A stretch of 64,000 bases of DNA, taken from assembly GCA_030844895.1 (NCBI GenBank), contig CM061233.1, positions 56,683,968-56,747,967 on the forward strand, given 5' to 3'. The position numbers and the translations under genes were made by a program. Each line of letters opens with the position of its first letter. Position 1 is the first letter of the stretch. Under the pieces are notes generated by a model that saw nothing but the letters and a program-made list of their open reading frames with translations, was not told the DNA's origin and did no database searches. This document shows, piece after piece, positions 46,332 to 57,884 of this stretch. This DNA comes from Ambrosia x helenae (taxonomy: Eukaryota > Streptophyta > Magnoliopsida > Asterales > Asteraceae).

Positions 46332-48703
46332 GGGCTTGTGAGGCCACAATAGATCTATCCACATTTCCCTCGTTGTGCATTCCCGCACATTCATAGTTTA
46401 CCCCTGGGACTTTCCATAAAGACCGTATAGTACATAAAGTGCCCATAGTATAACATGTCCTTTAAATCGTTCGTACAAAGCATGTTTCTTTCCCGCATGT
46501 AAAACCAGTAACAACAGGGCTGTGACACTCACGCACCCATTTCATTTTTCAAAAACTTGTTCGTTTGGAATTCCTCAGGTTTTCATAAAAGAAGCATGTC
46601 TTCCACCCCGAAATCATTTATAAAACAGTAAAAAGTGGGGTCATGAACTCACCTCAATTTCCATGCTAAGCTAGCAAATAAAGTCCAAGCCTTGACCGAC
46701 TTCCTCGTGCCCTATTACAACAAAGGACACCTTAAAGTCTAACACATATAAACCTAGCCTATTATCCGGCTAAAAGATAGTTTATCCAACTATCTAACTC
46801 GTGTGTATAACTCGAGTACTAATATGCTTTAACTCGACGAACCGATCGTGACTTATCTTACTTATGCGTTAACACACGACATAGTACCCAAGTTGCGCAC
46901 TTGTCACTATTCGTGTGTACACCACGTTGGACTATATTATGAAACGTATAACTTATCCCGAGCCGTAGCTCGTCTTATAATTATATTTTAGGAAAATATT
47001 CTTTGATGAAAATATAAGTATAGTTATTTAAAACCGATTAGTAACAATATCGCTTCTTTTCCATTCTTTAAAGGTTTCGAACATACATTTTATATGATTC
47101 TTTCTCAAATAGGTTGAGCGTTTTATAATTCAAAACCGCTTAGATGGAAATGTTTTAGTTACCAAAATCTTTGGAGATTGACACAAGTGACGCTCAACAA
47201 ATATTATGTATTTGTTTTGGAAATATTGTTCGACGTTTTCCTTTAAATGTTGCAAGAAATCATTTGTCGAAAACCTTTTACGATATTGTAGAAAACTACA
47301 TTTGTCAAAATACTTGGAGGTTGTTTATAATGAAATATGCAACAAATATCGCTTTCGTTTACGCTTATAAATTTTATAAAATTTCGGCAGAGTTTCCTCT
47401 GTTTTTGTACAAACCAGGCAACACAAGTCGCCTACAATTTTCCCAAAAATCAATATCAAACACAAATCCACATTTTGTTTATCCGCAATTCCAAATCAGA
47501 CGAGACTTATACGTTTCGACGCTTTTACATAAACTACACTTATTTGTATAAAGACACGACAATATATATGTATATTATAGTCCAACCAATTTAGTCCGAG
47601 GTCCAATAATACCAAGTCACACTTTATATACTTATCAATAATAATATTGTCGGTTCGTTCGCGAGACACTATTTATATATACTTATATTTTTATAAAATA
47701 CAATGCTTATAAAAATGAAATAATGAAATATGTACGAATTCAAGTATACCGAATCACACGCGAGTAGCCCGAAGCCGCCTCGAACTGCGTGTAGACCGAA
47801 ACCAAAGTTTGACCAGCTTTGACCGCGCGTTGACCAAGCCCGAGCACGAACCCAAAGCTGACCCGAGCCCAAAACCACCAACAAAACCACAACCGGTCAT
47901 CAACAAACTATCGAGATCGAACCGAGACCCAGATCTGACTTATGCCCCAAAACCACAACCAAAACCATCTCGAACCAAGACCCGACCAGCCACGAAGACC
48001 TGAGCCAGGGACACCGAAACACCACCATAACCAGCCGCTAACTACCACCCCTCGAAGCAAGAACCACCACCGTGTACCACCAACCCGTCACCCCATAACT
48101 GAAACCCGGCGTACCCACAACCACCCGAGACCACCTTCTAACCACCAAACAGACCCGAACCCGAACCCGAGCCCTATTCTGACTCAAGCCCGAGCCAAAC
48201 CAACCATACCGGGTCTGGTCCGTTCGAACCCAAACCACAACCATAACCCGACCCAGACCCGAGCCCCAAACAACCACCACCACGCCGCAACTGCCACCCT
48301 TGACAACCACAACCGGACCACACCTAACCACCGAGGTCTGACCCCATCGCGAACCAACACCTGCGCCGCCTTGAACCTCCAAGAAATGACCACCATAGCC
48401 CGATTTGGGCTCAGAAACACGCGTCGCCGCCTCCTCTGTTTCAGGCCACCACGAACCACCGCCTCCACCTCGATCCACCCCACCCCTGATTGTTTTATAC
48501 CAGCGCCGCCACCACCATGGTGTCCGGCCTTCTATAGAGAGCGAGGAGGGAGGGATTAGGAAGGTGAGAGGGTAGAGAGAGAGAAGGACGAGCGGGAGAG
48601 AGAGATGCGAGTAGAGAGAGAGTAGAGAGAGGTTGCAGAGATTGGTGTGGGGGGGGGGGGGTGCTTGGCTGCAGAAAATGAAGAGGAAGGAGAAGATCTT
48701 CCC

Positions 48704-48710
48704 TTTTATA
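48704..48710 (-). promoter_or_regulatory. TATA box of LARD-like LTR (left copy)
   Basis: Minus-strand CTATAAAAGGGAAG, a strong TATA match; the right LTR has the same at 53615-53609. The transcript would start near 48680 in this copy. Confidence 0.6.
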
Positions 48711-49042
48711 GTTAGGGTTTATTGGTAGGTGAGGTATACCGCGTATCGAACCCGTTTTAAACGTAAACGCCTCGGTTTCTATTTAGCCCCGATAACTAAT
48801 TATAAAAAGTAGTCGGTTTTATTCGAAATACAAAACCGAGCATAAATATAAATATCTTCGATGTCCGACGCGTGTTTTCAGAACACGCGTTTAAATCGCG
48901 TTAATTAAATCGGTCGCAGTTTCGATCGTAAAAACGGTCAGTAAACTTCCAAAACTTAATGATTTAGAATATTTAAAATAAATATTAAATTTTTAATAAT
49001 AAAAATCGTGTCCATGTAGATCGGAAGTTGCCGGGTGTCACA

Positions 49043-50782
49043 TCCTCCCCATGTTACAGAAATTTTGTCCTCAAAATTTGAGGTAGGATATCATCCAAGA
49101 ACCAATGGTAGTACAACAAAAAAATAGTCAACGGACTTGCCGGTACAAATGGCACGAAATAAAGTTTCGGAACCAACTGGATGCAAAGTGTAAACAATAA
49201 CTTTGTCAACAAACACTATTGGCGCACCTCAAACGAAACAACTAGTGCACCAAGTTTTTCATTACACACCACAAGGTGTGTCTGCATTTAAGGCAATAAT
49301 AAACAAGTTGATGAAAGTGAGACGTGTCAATAAAACTCATTCATTATTCCAAGTCGATTGAATATTCACCGCAAGGTGCTGTATCAAATTCCAACAATTC
49401 GATTCAACTGAAATGTCGACTTTAAAGAAACTCATCGACGAAGTATCAAAGGATTCATTGCCCACAATGGCCTAACATAGCAAGACTATAAGACAAACAT
49501 TACGAGCAACGTAATGAGAGAACAAATCATTAATGAAACAATTGTTTGATGCGAAGCCCTACAATGGACCTTCACAGGTTTAAAGAATTCAAACATATAA
49601 CAATTGACACGTGTACAAAGGTCGTGTCTAATTTGGTGAAAAGAATAAGGAATCAACAAAAATTAAATTCCTTTATAATTGAATGTCGAAGGCCACAAAT
49701 ACAAAAGAAGAGAGATGTAAATCATACTCAAAAGACATGAACCTTAGAAGCTCAAGAAACAAGATCATCAAGATCTTAAACTGGTTTAAGAAAAGCAAGG
49801 TCGCGAGTGACACGAACAGGGGAGAATCGACAATCACGTGCGTGACAACAAAAGAATGAAACACCCTTATCCATTATATATATATATATATACAACAACC
49901 TAATAGCATAGATACCCTCACGATAGATGTTCTTAGAATTATCAAGTGCCTGTAAATCCGCAATAACGTGACGTCTGCGTTATCGAAAATTTACCTCACC
50001 AGATCACCCTATCAACCTCCATCATAAGCTATATCACGAGCACTCGTCACATTCATATAATAACACGTATATATAACATAATATAATATAATGTTCGTCG
50101 TGTGCGCCACTTTTCCCGATGCTCTTCTCGTCCGCATTCCAGCTTCGCAGCATCATCGGCAGAATGAGGTGCCTCATCAAGATATTTCCGACCCAAATCG
50201 ACCTTGACGACATAGCATGCTCCGTACCCGGGATGCGAAACCACAGATGCTACAACAATCCCTTTGCCAACTCGTCCAACTAACATGACACGTGTGAGCG
50301 TTGTAAATACGTCCAAGCTTGGGTCGACAACCATTGGCGATACGTATTATATATACTTTACATAAATGCACACAGTATATAAACAAGTAAGTTGTCTCAC
50401 ATACCAAGAAACAATGACTCAGCTAACTCTATGTGAATAACCGCCCTGAAGTCTAAAACGATGACTCGCCAGTCACTAATGAGGTACACCTAGCCATCAC
50501 GTGCTATTATCCTTTCTATATACCACTATAGAAAATACCGACTTCCTATTCACATAAGAAAAACAAATGTTCCTTGCGCCGAAGGAATGTACGCTGAGCT
50601 AGTGTGATACACTAATAGTCATGTAACATACTTGGCAACGGTTGGAATTCCAGTTCCTAGGCGTTCATACTAAATATCATGTCTTAGAAATTTTGGTCCC
50701 AACTTCAAAACAAACTCAGGTTAAAGCCTAGATATCTACCCAGACACCTAGTTCGCTAAAACCTATGGCTCTGATACCAAAC
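49043..50782 (-). other. Internal region of LARD-like element
   Basis: 1.74 kb between the two LTRs. It contains a polypurine tract (left end), the tRNA-Met primer site (right end) and a TA run at 49878-49893. No reading frame resembles gag, pol or any protein I recognise. Confidence 0.7.
50768..50780 (-). promoter_or_regulatory. Primer binding site of LARD-like element
   Basis: Minus strand TGGTATCAGAGCC, complementary to initiator tRNA-Met, two bases after the LTR end GTGTGACA. Confidence 0.85.
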
Positions 50783-53700
50783 TGTCACACCCCGACTTTT
50801 CCCTCGTCGGTTGCGACGTTTGGTGCCTTTGCCAGCGCAGCGGAAAGATGCATCTAAGACTCTGGTTCCCTGAACGCCAATTCTAAACCTCTAGGATTCC
50901 CGATCCCAACTGTCACCTACTCCAACCGTGCCGTTACCAAAGTTTAAACCTGAAAGACATACTTAAAAAGTCAACATAAAGCTGGTGAGTTCATAAGTTT
51001 GCATAAATAATTCCACAAGTTTTTGTAAAAGAGTTTCCATAAGTCTGAAAAGATCATTCCCGTTATACTATGTCATAAGAACGTTAGCTAGACGTTAAGT
51101 GATCTCACTACTACGGTTGGGAACCCATTACTGAACATGAACCAAAAGACGAGACCAGCCCAGATGACTGGGCTACCGATGCCTCGGTAACCCGATAGGT
51201 AGAGACAATATGCACCCGCCCGGCCCCCGGCCGTCGGGTGGGGCTTGTGAGGCCACAATAGATCTATCCACATTTCCCTCGTTGTGCGTTCCCGCACATT
51301 CATGGTTTCCCCCTGGGACTTTCCATAAAGACCGTATAGTACATAAAGTGCCCATAGTATAACATGTCCTTTAAATCGTTCGTACAAAGCATGTTTCTTT
51401 CCCGCATGTAAAACCAGTAACAACAGGGCCGTGACACTCACGCACCCATTTCATTTTTCAAAAACTTGTTCGTTTGGAATTCCTCAGGTTTTCATAAAAG
51501 AAGCATGTCTTCCACCCCGAAATCATTTATAAAACAGTAAAAAGTGGGGTCATGAACTCACCTCAATTTCCATGCTAAGCTAGCAAATAAAGTCCAAGCC
51601 TTGACCGACTTCCTCGTGCCCTATTACAACAAAGGACACCTTAAAGTCTAACACATATAAACCTAGCCTATTATCCGGCTAAAAGATAGTTTATCCAACT
51701 ATCTAACTCGTGTGTATAACTTGAGTACTAATATGCTTTAACTCGACGAACCGATCGTGACTTATCTTACTTATGCGTTAACACACGACATAGTACCCAA
51801 GTTGCGCACTTGTCACTATTCGTGTGTACACCACGTTGGACTATATTATGAAACGTATAACTTATCCCGAGCCGTAGCTCGTCTTATAATTATATTTTAG
51901 GAAAATATTCTTTGATGAAAATATAAGTATAGTTATTTAAAACCGATTAGTAACAATATCGCTTCTTTTCCATTCTTTAAAGGTTTCGAACATACATTTT
52001 ATATGATTCTTTCTCAAATAGGTTGAGCATTTTATAATTCAAAACCGCTTAGATGGAAATGTTTTAGTTACCAAAATCTTTGGAGATTGACACAAGTGAC
52101 GCTCAACAAATATTATGTATTTGTTTTGGAAATATTGTTCGACGTTTTCCTTTAAATGTTGCAAGAAATCATTTGTCGAAAACCTTTTACGATATTGTAG
52201 AAAACTACATTTGTCAAAATACTTGGAGGTTGTTTATAATGAAATATGCAACAAATATCGCTTTCGTTTACGCTTATAAATTTTATAAAATTTCGGCAGA
52301 GTTTCCTCTGTTTTTGTACAAACCAGGCAACACAAGTCGCCTACAATTTTCCCAAAAATCAATATCAAACACAAATCCACATTTTGTTTATCCGCAATTC
52401 CAAATCAGACGAGACTTATACGTTTCGACGCTTTTACATAAACTACACTTATTTGTATAAAGACACGACAATATATATGTATATTATAGTCCAACCAATT
52501 TAGTCCGAGGTCCAATAATACCAAGTCACACTTTATATACTTATCAATAATAATATTGTCGGTTCGTTCGCGAGCCACTATTTATATATACTTATATTTT
52601 TATAAAATACAATGCTTATAAAAATGAAATAATGAAATATGTACGAATTCAAGTATACCGAATCACACGCGAGTAACCCGAAGCCGCCTCGAACTGCGTG
52701 TAGACCGAAACCAAAGTTTGACCAGCTTTGACCGCGCGTTGACCAAGCCCGAGCACGAACCCAAAGCTGACCCGAGCCCAAAACCACCAACAAAACCACA
52801 ACCGGTCATCAACAAACTATCGAGATCGAACCGAGACCCAGATCTGACTTATGCCCCAAAACCACAACCAAAACCATCTCGAACCAAGACCCGACCAGCC
52901 ACGAAGACCTGAGCCAGGGACACCGAAACACCACCATAACCAGCCGCTAACTACCACCCCTCGAAGCAAGAACCACCACCGTGTACCACCAACCCGTCAC
53001 CCCATAACTGAAACCCGGCGTACCCACAACCACCCGAGACCACCTTCTAACCACCAAACAGACCCGAACCCGAACCCGAGCCCTATTCTGACTCAAGCCC
53101 GAGCCAAACCAACCATATCGGGTCTGGTCCGTTCGAACCCAAACCACAACCATAACCCGACCCAGACCCGAGCCCCAAACAACCACCACCACGCCGCAAC
53201 TGCCACCCTTGACAACCACAACCGGACCACACCTAACCACCGAGGTCTGACCCCATCGCGAACCAACACCTGCGCCGCCTTGAACCTCCAAGAAATGACC
53301 ACCATAGCCCGATTTGGGCTCAGAAACACGCGTCGCCGCCTCCTCTGTTTCAGGCCACCACGAACCACCGCCTCCACCTCGATCCACCCCACCCCTGATT
53401 GTTTTATACCAGCGCCGCCACCACCATGGTGGCCGGCCTTCTATAGAGAGCGAGGAGGGAGGGATTAGGAAGGTGAGAGGGTAGAGAGAGAGAAGGACGA
53501 GCGGGAGAGAGAGATGCGAGTAGAGAGAGAGTAGAGAGAGGTTGCAGAGATTGGTGTGGGGGGGGGTGCTTGGCTGCAGAAAATGAAGAGGAAGGAGAAG
53601 ATCTTCCCTTTTATAGTTAGGGTTTATTGGTAGGTGAGGTATACCGCGTATCGAACCTGTTTTAAACGTAAACGCCTCGGTTTCTATTTAGGCCCGATAA

Positions 53701-53898
53701 CTAATTATAAAAAGTAGTCGGTTTTATTCGAAATACAAAACCGAGCATAAATCGCGTTAATTAAATCGGTCCCAGTTTCGATCGTAAAAACGGTCAGTAA
53801 ACTTCCGAAACTTAATGATTTAGAATATTTAAAATAAATATTAAATTTTTAATAATAAAAATCGTGTCCATGTAGATCGGAAGTTGCCGGGTGTCACA
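50783..53898 (-). repeat. 5' LTR of LARD-like element (3116 bp)
   Basis: Nearly identical to the left LTR over its whole length. It has a 48-bp deletion near 53751, a shorter G run near 53560 and scattered substitutions. Minus-strand TATAAAA at 53615-53609 would drive the element's RNA. Confidence 0.88.
51213..51240 (-). other. GC-rich hairpin in LARD-like LTR (right copy)
   Basis: Identical to the copy at 46304-46331: on the minus strand CACCCG, A, CGGCC, loop GGG, GGCCG, GG, CGGGTG. Confidence 0.6.
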
Positions 53899-53983
53899 AG
53901 GCTCCTACTCGCATGATGCTTCATGCGAATAGGAACCTAATCGCCTGAAGTTCATGCAATTACAATCTTATTCGCCTAAACTA

Positions 53984-54165
53984 GTGATTACAATCCTAAA
54001 TGCCACTTCTACTAGTGATTACAATCCTAAATGCCACTTCTACTAGTGATTACAATCCTAAATGCCACTTCTACTAGTGATTACAATCCTAAATGCCACT
54101 TCTACTAGTGATTACAATCTTAAATGCCATTTCTACTAGTGATTACAATCCTAAATGCTAGTTTG
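53984..54165. repeat. Minisatellite in solo LTR, right
   Basis: About six units of 31 bp, GATTACAATCCTAAATGCCA plus CTTCTACTAGT. The CCTAAATGC and ACTAGTGA parts are shared with the array at 45063, so both probably grew from one ancestral unit. Confidence 0.88.
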
Positions 54166-54810
54166 GTTCCTAATCGCGTGTAATGCTGCTGTATGTATAT
54201 TTTAACATCCCGAAACACGGATTGACACCTAGGAACATGTTAGGAACCCCAGGACATGTCTAATGACTTGGTAACACGTGTTCGGACTTTGTTATGCGTT
54301 AATTAACTGTTATGTTAGATTAGGTGAACTCTTGCGCTCATTAAGTGTTTAATTGCATATGTTGCATGATATCTTGCTTTCGGCTAACATGTGAGATGTC
54401 GGGTCACCAATGGGATGTCGGGCCTTGTCTGGTGTGGTCGGTTAAACGTTTAAACATCATTTCATATGTACACGGTTATGGTCTGGACTGCTAGGGACTA
54501 ATCAACCTACGGGTTGTTAGTCTAACACCTTATACGCTCTTCATGATAGGTCACCGGTATTTGGTGCCGTCTATTGAGCAGGTTTACTTGTCTTAGTGCG
54601 AGGAGTAGTATCAGGTGAGTTTCACGGCCCCACTTTACGTTTTACATTTCGGGGGAGACACATGCTCATACTTATTTCATAAATTATCATGTTATACTAG
54701 TGTTAATTCATTTACATACTATACGATACGTAAAGTCCCGGGGAAACCATGAATATGCTGGATAGCATAACGGGGGAAATGTGGATAGATCTATTGAGAC
54801 TGACAGACCC

Positions 54811-54837
54811 CACCCGTCGGCTGGGAGCCGGCGGGTG
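54811..54837 (+). other. GC-rich hairpin in solo LTR
   Basis: CACCCG, T, CGGCT, loop GGG, AGCCG, G, CGGGTG. It is preceded by GGGAAATGTGGATAGATC and followed by TGCATATTGTCTC, both also found next to the hairpin of the LARD-like LTR. Confidence 0.6.
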
Positions 54838-55346
54838 CATATTGTCTCGGTCATAACGCTACCGTGGAGCGGTTGTGCATAAACGTTTCGAGCAAAAATC
54901 ATATATCGTTGTCTGTAATGGTTTCCGGTCGTAGTAGTATTACTCATGCGTCTAGCTAACGCTATCATTTCTAACATAGTGATAACATGATGGCTTTCAT
55001 TACTTAAACATTTAATATAAAACCTGTGAACTCACCGGCATTATTTGCTGACGTTTTTAGCATGTTTGTCTCAGGTCGTTGAGGTAGCAGCTTATCATAG
55101 GCGCACGGAGTCACACGGCGTCTAGGATTCATATGCATTTTCTTATCTTTTTCAGACTTACGTACTTTTACATTTTGGGTTGTAATAAAGTTACGCTTCC
55201 GCAGCGATGGATTTATGAAAACTTGATGGTTTGTTTATGTCATTTTACGTATCATATAGTGTCGTTTATTGTGACCGTTGACTTAGATCCTGGTTTGTCA
55301 CGCGCCTCGCGGTAAAGCCCCGCACGTGGAATTTGAGGGTGTGACA

Positions 55347-55870
55347 GAACCCCCCGCCGTGTACAAAATAAATTTTGTGGCTGAGTAGAGACGATTCTTT
55401 CCTCCCCACATGGATAGAAGTAGATAAACGGGAATTAATTCTAATTCCCACATGATGAAAAAAAGTAAAAGGTCCCGAGAAGAAAATGATCCTATTTGAC
55501 CACTGTACATTGCTAACATCAAGAAATGGAATAATCGAGAATCCAGAGTAACAGGCCAGGCCGCTAAAGTAGCTAAAGTAGTGATAAATCCTGTTAATAA
55601 AACGGGTCCTATAGACAGTCCATCTATTCCTAATTTCCAACGGAAATCAAAAAAATTTATCCATTTATAGTCCTCTACTAGTTGGATTAATGGATCATCC
55701 AATTGGAAATGATAACAGAATGCATAGGTTGTTAGAAGAAGTTCTAACATGCATATACATACAGTATACCACCTAATTACCCTATTTCCTTTATGGGGAA
55801 GAAAGAAAATGAAGGAACCTGCCAATATTGGTAAAACTACAATTATTGTTAACCAAGGAAATTTGTTCGT
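55347..55870 (-). pseudogene. ndhD: Plastid ndhD, N-terminal part (split by LTR insertion)
   Basis: Minus-strand reading from ACG at 55870 (TNKFPWLTIIVVLPILAG) to FILYTAGGS at the insertion point. In plastids ndhD often starts with ACG, edited to AUG in the RNA. I chose this codon because the plastid protein begins right there and no better ATG exists. The frame is open to the insertion; the rest lies at 43612-44594. Confidence 0.95.
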
Positions 55871-55985
55871 GGTAAAGACAAGATACACTTGGACCTGAAA
55901 AACCTGTGCCCCAAAATAAGATATTTTTTAGCACAGGTTTTGGCGGTAAAAAAAAATGGACTCAAGCAGGGGTTTCTGTAATGTA

Positions 55986-56231
55986 TTAATAAGCTATACC
56001 CATCCTGCGGGTTGTTTCATGCCATAAATAAACTCGAACACTCAAGAAATCTGTTGGGCAGGCGGATTCACATCTCTTACAACCGACACAATCCTCTGTT
56101 CTTGGAGCAGAAGCTATTTGTTTGGCTTTACATCCGTCCCAAGGTATCATTTCTAATACATCCGTAGGACAGGCTCGGACACATTGAGTACACCCGATAC
56201 ATGTATCATAAATCTTTACTGAATGCGACAT
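55986..56231 (-). CDS. psaC: Plastid psaC copy (photosystem I iron-sulfur protein), intact frame
   Basis: The full 81 codons: MSHSVKIYDTCIGCTQC, two CxxCxxCxxxCP clusters (CIGCTQCVRACP and CVGCKRCESACP) that hold the two 4Fe-4S centres FA and FB, and the end RRMGIAY. Length and cysteines match the plastid protein. It lies between ndhD and ndhE as in plastids. It sits in nuclear DNA without a visible transit peptide, so it is probably silent. Confidence 0.93.
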   Translation of the reverse strand: MSHSVKIYDTCIGCTQCVRACPTDVLEMIPWDGCKAKQIASAPRTEDCVGCKRCESACPTDFLSVRVYLWHETTRRMGIAY

Positions 56232-56470
56232 TGGATCTATCTATTTTTGACCGTGATAAGGTTTCAATCTAGTAAATTGATAAACGAATTCTGTATTTCA
56301 ATACTAGTACTAGATGAATCGATGAGTTCCCCGAGTTTTTTTTATCTATTTTTGGATTGACAGTGCCAAAATACTGTGATTTCTTATCTTTGTGATAACA
56401 TGATCATATCTTACGTGGCAGACATGCTAATTTGAATGAATTTATGAAAATTTGAATTTATATGATAATA

Positions 56471-56775
56471 TTACTTATTCAATAAATTCGATTGATTTAT
56501 ACGAGTTGATTTTCTGTTATGATAAATTGATGAAACAATGGCGAGTCCAATAGCGGCTTCAGCAGCTGCAATAGCAATAACAAAAATAGAAAAAATGGCT
56601 CCTTTTAATTGACGACTATAAAAAAATCAGAAAATGTTACAAAATTGAGATTAACCGCATTTAATATAAGTTCAAGACACATAAGAGCCCTAACCATATT
56701 TCGACTTGTAATCAATCCATATAGACCGACAGAAAATAAATAGGCACTCAAAACAAGTACATGTTCGAGCATCAT
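56471..56775 (-). pseudogene. ndhE: Plastid ndhE pseudogene (NDH subunit 4L)
   Basis: Start MMLEHVLVLSAYLFSVG at 56775, then NMVRALMCLELILNAVNLNFV. One base is missing after the TTTTTT run near 56625 (frame lost after FSDFF); the other frame continues to TAA at 56473-56471. Total 305 bp, one less than the expected 306. NdhE is a small three-helix membrane subunit of plastid NDH. Confidence 0.92.
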
Positions 56776-56991
56776 TAACCAACTCCTTATCAATCTCGAT
56801 TCATTTCAATATGAACAACAATTTAACCAATCGGATTGACTAGAATATAACGTAACGAGTAACGGAATAAAGGAATATATTGGGAATAGATCGAACTAAG
56901 AAAGAATTTCTATTTTATATACAAAGTAAAATAGAAAAAAGGAAATAAATGTGATAGCTCATAACAAGGTTTTTCTAGTTCTAAAGAGTTA

Positions 56992-57522
56992 TTATTGATG
57001 AGCTACAGCAATTGCGCCTATTAACGCAACTAAAAGAATTATTGAAATGAATTCAAACGGAATAAAAAAATCTGTTGATAAATGAATCCCAATTTGTTGA
57101 CTATTACTTATCAGATCTTGCTCTATAATCTGGTTTCCTTTTGTAGTCTAAATAATCCCGTACCATGACGTATCTGGAATAGTAGTAATTAGTGAAACAA
57201 AAAGACTTGTACAGACCACGGAAGTTACTCCATCTCCCACGGTCCAAAGATGGAAATCTTTGGAATATTCGGAACCATTTATGAACATCACAGCAAAAAT
57301 GATTAAAACATTTATGGCTCCTACGTAAATAAGGAGCTGCGCAGCAGCTACAAAATGGGAGTTCGATAGAATATAGAATAACGATATACAAACAAAAACA
57401 AATCCCAATGAAAAGGCAGAATAAATGGGATTGTCAAGTAATACTACTCCCAGACCCCCTAATATAAGACCCAATCCCAGAAAGACTAAAAGAAAATCAT
57501 GTATTAGTCCAGGTAAATCCAT
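56992..57522 (-). pseudogene. ndhG: Plastid ndhG pseudogene (NDH subunit 6)
   Basis: Start MDLPGLIHDFLLVFLGLG at 57522; natural TAA at 56994-56992; 531 bp, full length. One in-frame TAG at 57150-57148 replaces a tryptophan codon (IPDTSWYGII, stop, TTKGNQ), which is a single G-to-A change. The rest of the frame is open with the expected hydrophobic helices. Confidence 0.93.
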
Positions 57523-57884
57523 TATATATAAAATAAGAGATAAATAAATCAAAATCTTGCATAACTTTATTGACCCGGTCAGGAAAAAAGAAGTAACTCT
57601 ACTTTTTTATAATAGTTCTTAATTATTCAATTTGAAAAATTCCATTTTCATGGATACGGATTGATGTAGATATAGTTATTGGCCTAATATCGAAAGAGTA
57701 ATTTGAGTCTATATATTTTCAAATCATCAATATGGACTATAGAAAAGAAATCTATTTTTAATATAAATAAAAATATTAATCTAAACGAAAACACAATTCT
57801 CGCCCCCTAATCAATATAATTATGAATATAATTGTAGTTATTCACTAAACAAAAAACTTAATTCTTTTAGATCAAAATGAATTC
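57523..57884. other. Plastid spacer between ndhG and ndhI
   Basis: AT-rich plastid intergenic sequence without gene. Confidence 0.7.

Larger units (their letters stand above)
45874..49042 (-). repeat. 3' LTR of LARD-like element (3169 bp)
   Basis: On the minus strand it begins TGTGACACCCGGCAAC and ends GTGTGACA (mutated to GGGTGTGACA in the partner). Minus-strand TATAAAA at 48710-48704. Compared with the right LTR it has about 48 extra bases near 48846-48893, where the partner has a deletion between ATAAAT repeats, and a longer G run near 48650. Arg/Pro/His-rich readings at 47942-48559 and Gly/Val/Trp-rich ones opposite to them are compositional. Confidence 0.87.
45874..53898 (-). mobile_element. 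Non-coding LTR retrotransposon with 3.1-kb LTRs (LARD-like)
   Basis: Complete: two LTRs (45874-49042 and 50783-53898) around only 1.74 kb of internal sequence, flanked by the duplication AGGCT (45869-45873 and 53899-53903). On the minus strand the primer site TGGTATCAGAGCC follows the right LTR after two bases (50768-50780), and a polypurine ATGGGGAGGA precedes the left LTR (about 49043-49053), which fixes minus orientation. No gag or pol is present, so it must borrow proteins from another element. The LTRs are nearly identical, so it is young. Large non-coding LTR elements of this kind are called LARDs. Confidence 0.87.
44595..55346 (+). mobile_element. Solo LTR inside ndhD, containing a nested element
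   Basis: It starts TGTGACACCCGGCA and ends GAGGGTGTGACA, flanked by the 5-bp duplication GAACC (44590-44594 and 55347-55351). Without the nested element and one AGGCT the length is about 2.7 kb. No coding sequence, primer site or polypurine tract is present, and TATAAATA lies at 45376-45383, as expected of an LTR left by recombination between two LTRs. Two minisatellites with a shared CTAAATGC core lie at 45063 and 53984. A block around 54700-54840 resembles one in the nested LTR. Confidence 0.82.

Noticed and set aside
47171..47551. 126-aa ORF present identically at 52080-52460
   Set aside because: Identity reflects LTR duplication. It is antisense to the element and starts at a non-ATG-rich AT region without recognisable features.
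47942..48559. Pro/Arg/His-rich ORF, and its copy at 52851-53468
   Set aside because: Repeated only because it lies in both LTRs of the nested element, antisense to its transcript, with GC-biased composition; the opposite Gly/Val/Trp readings are equally artificial.
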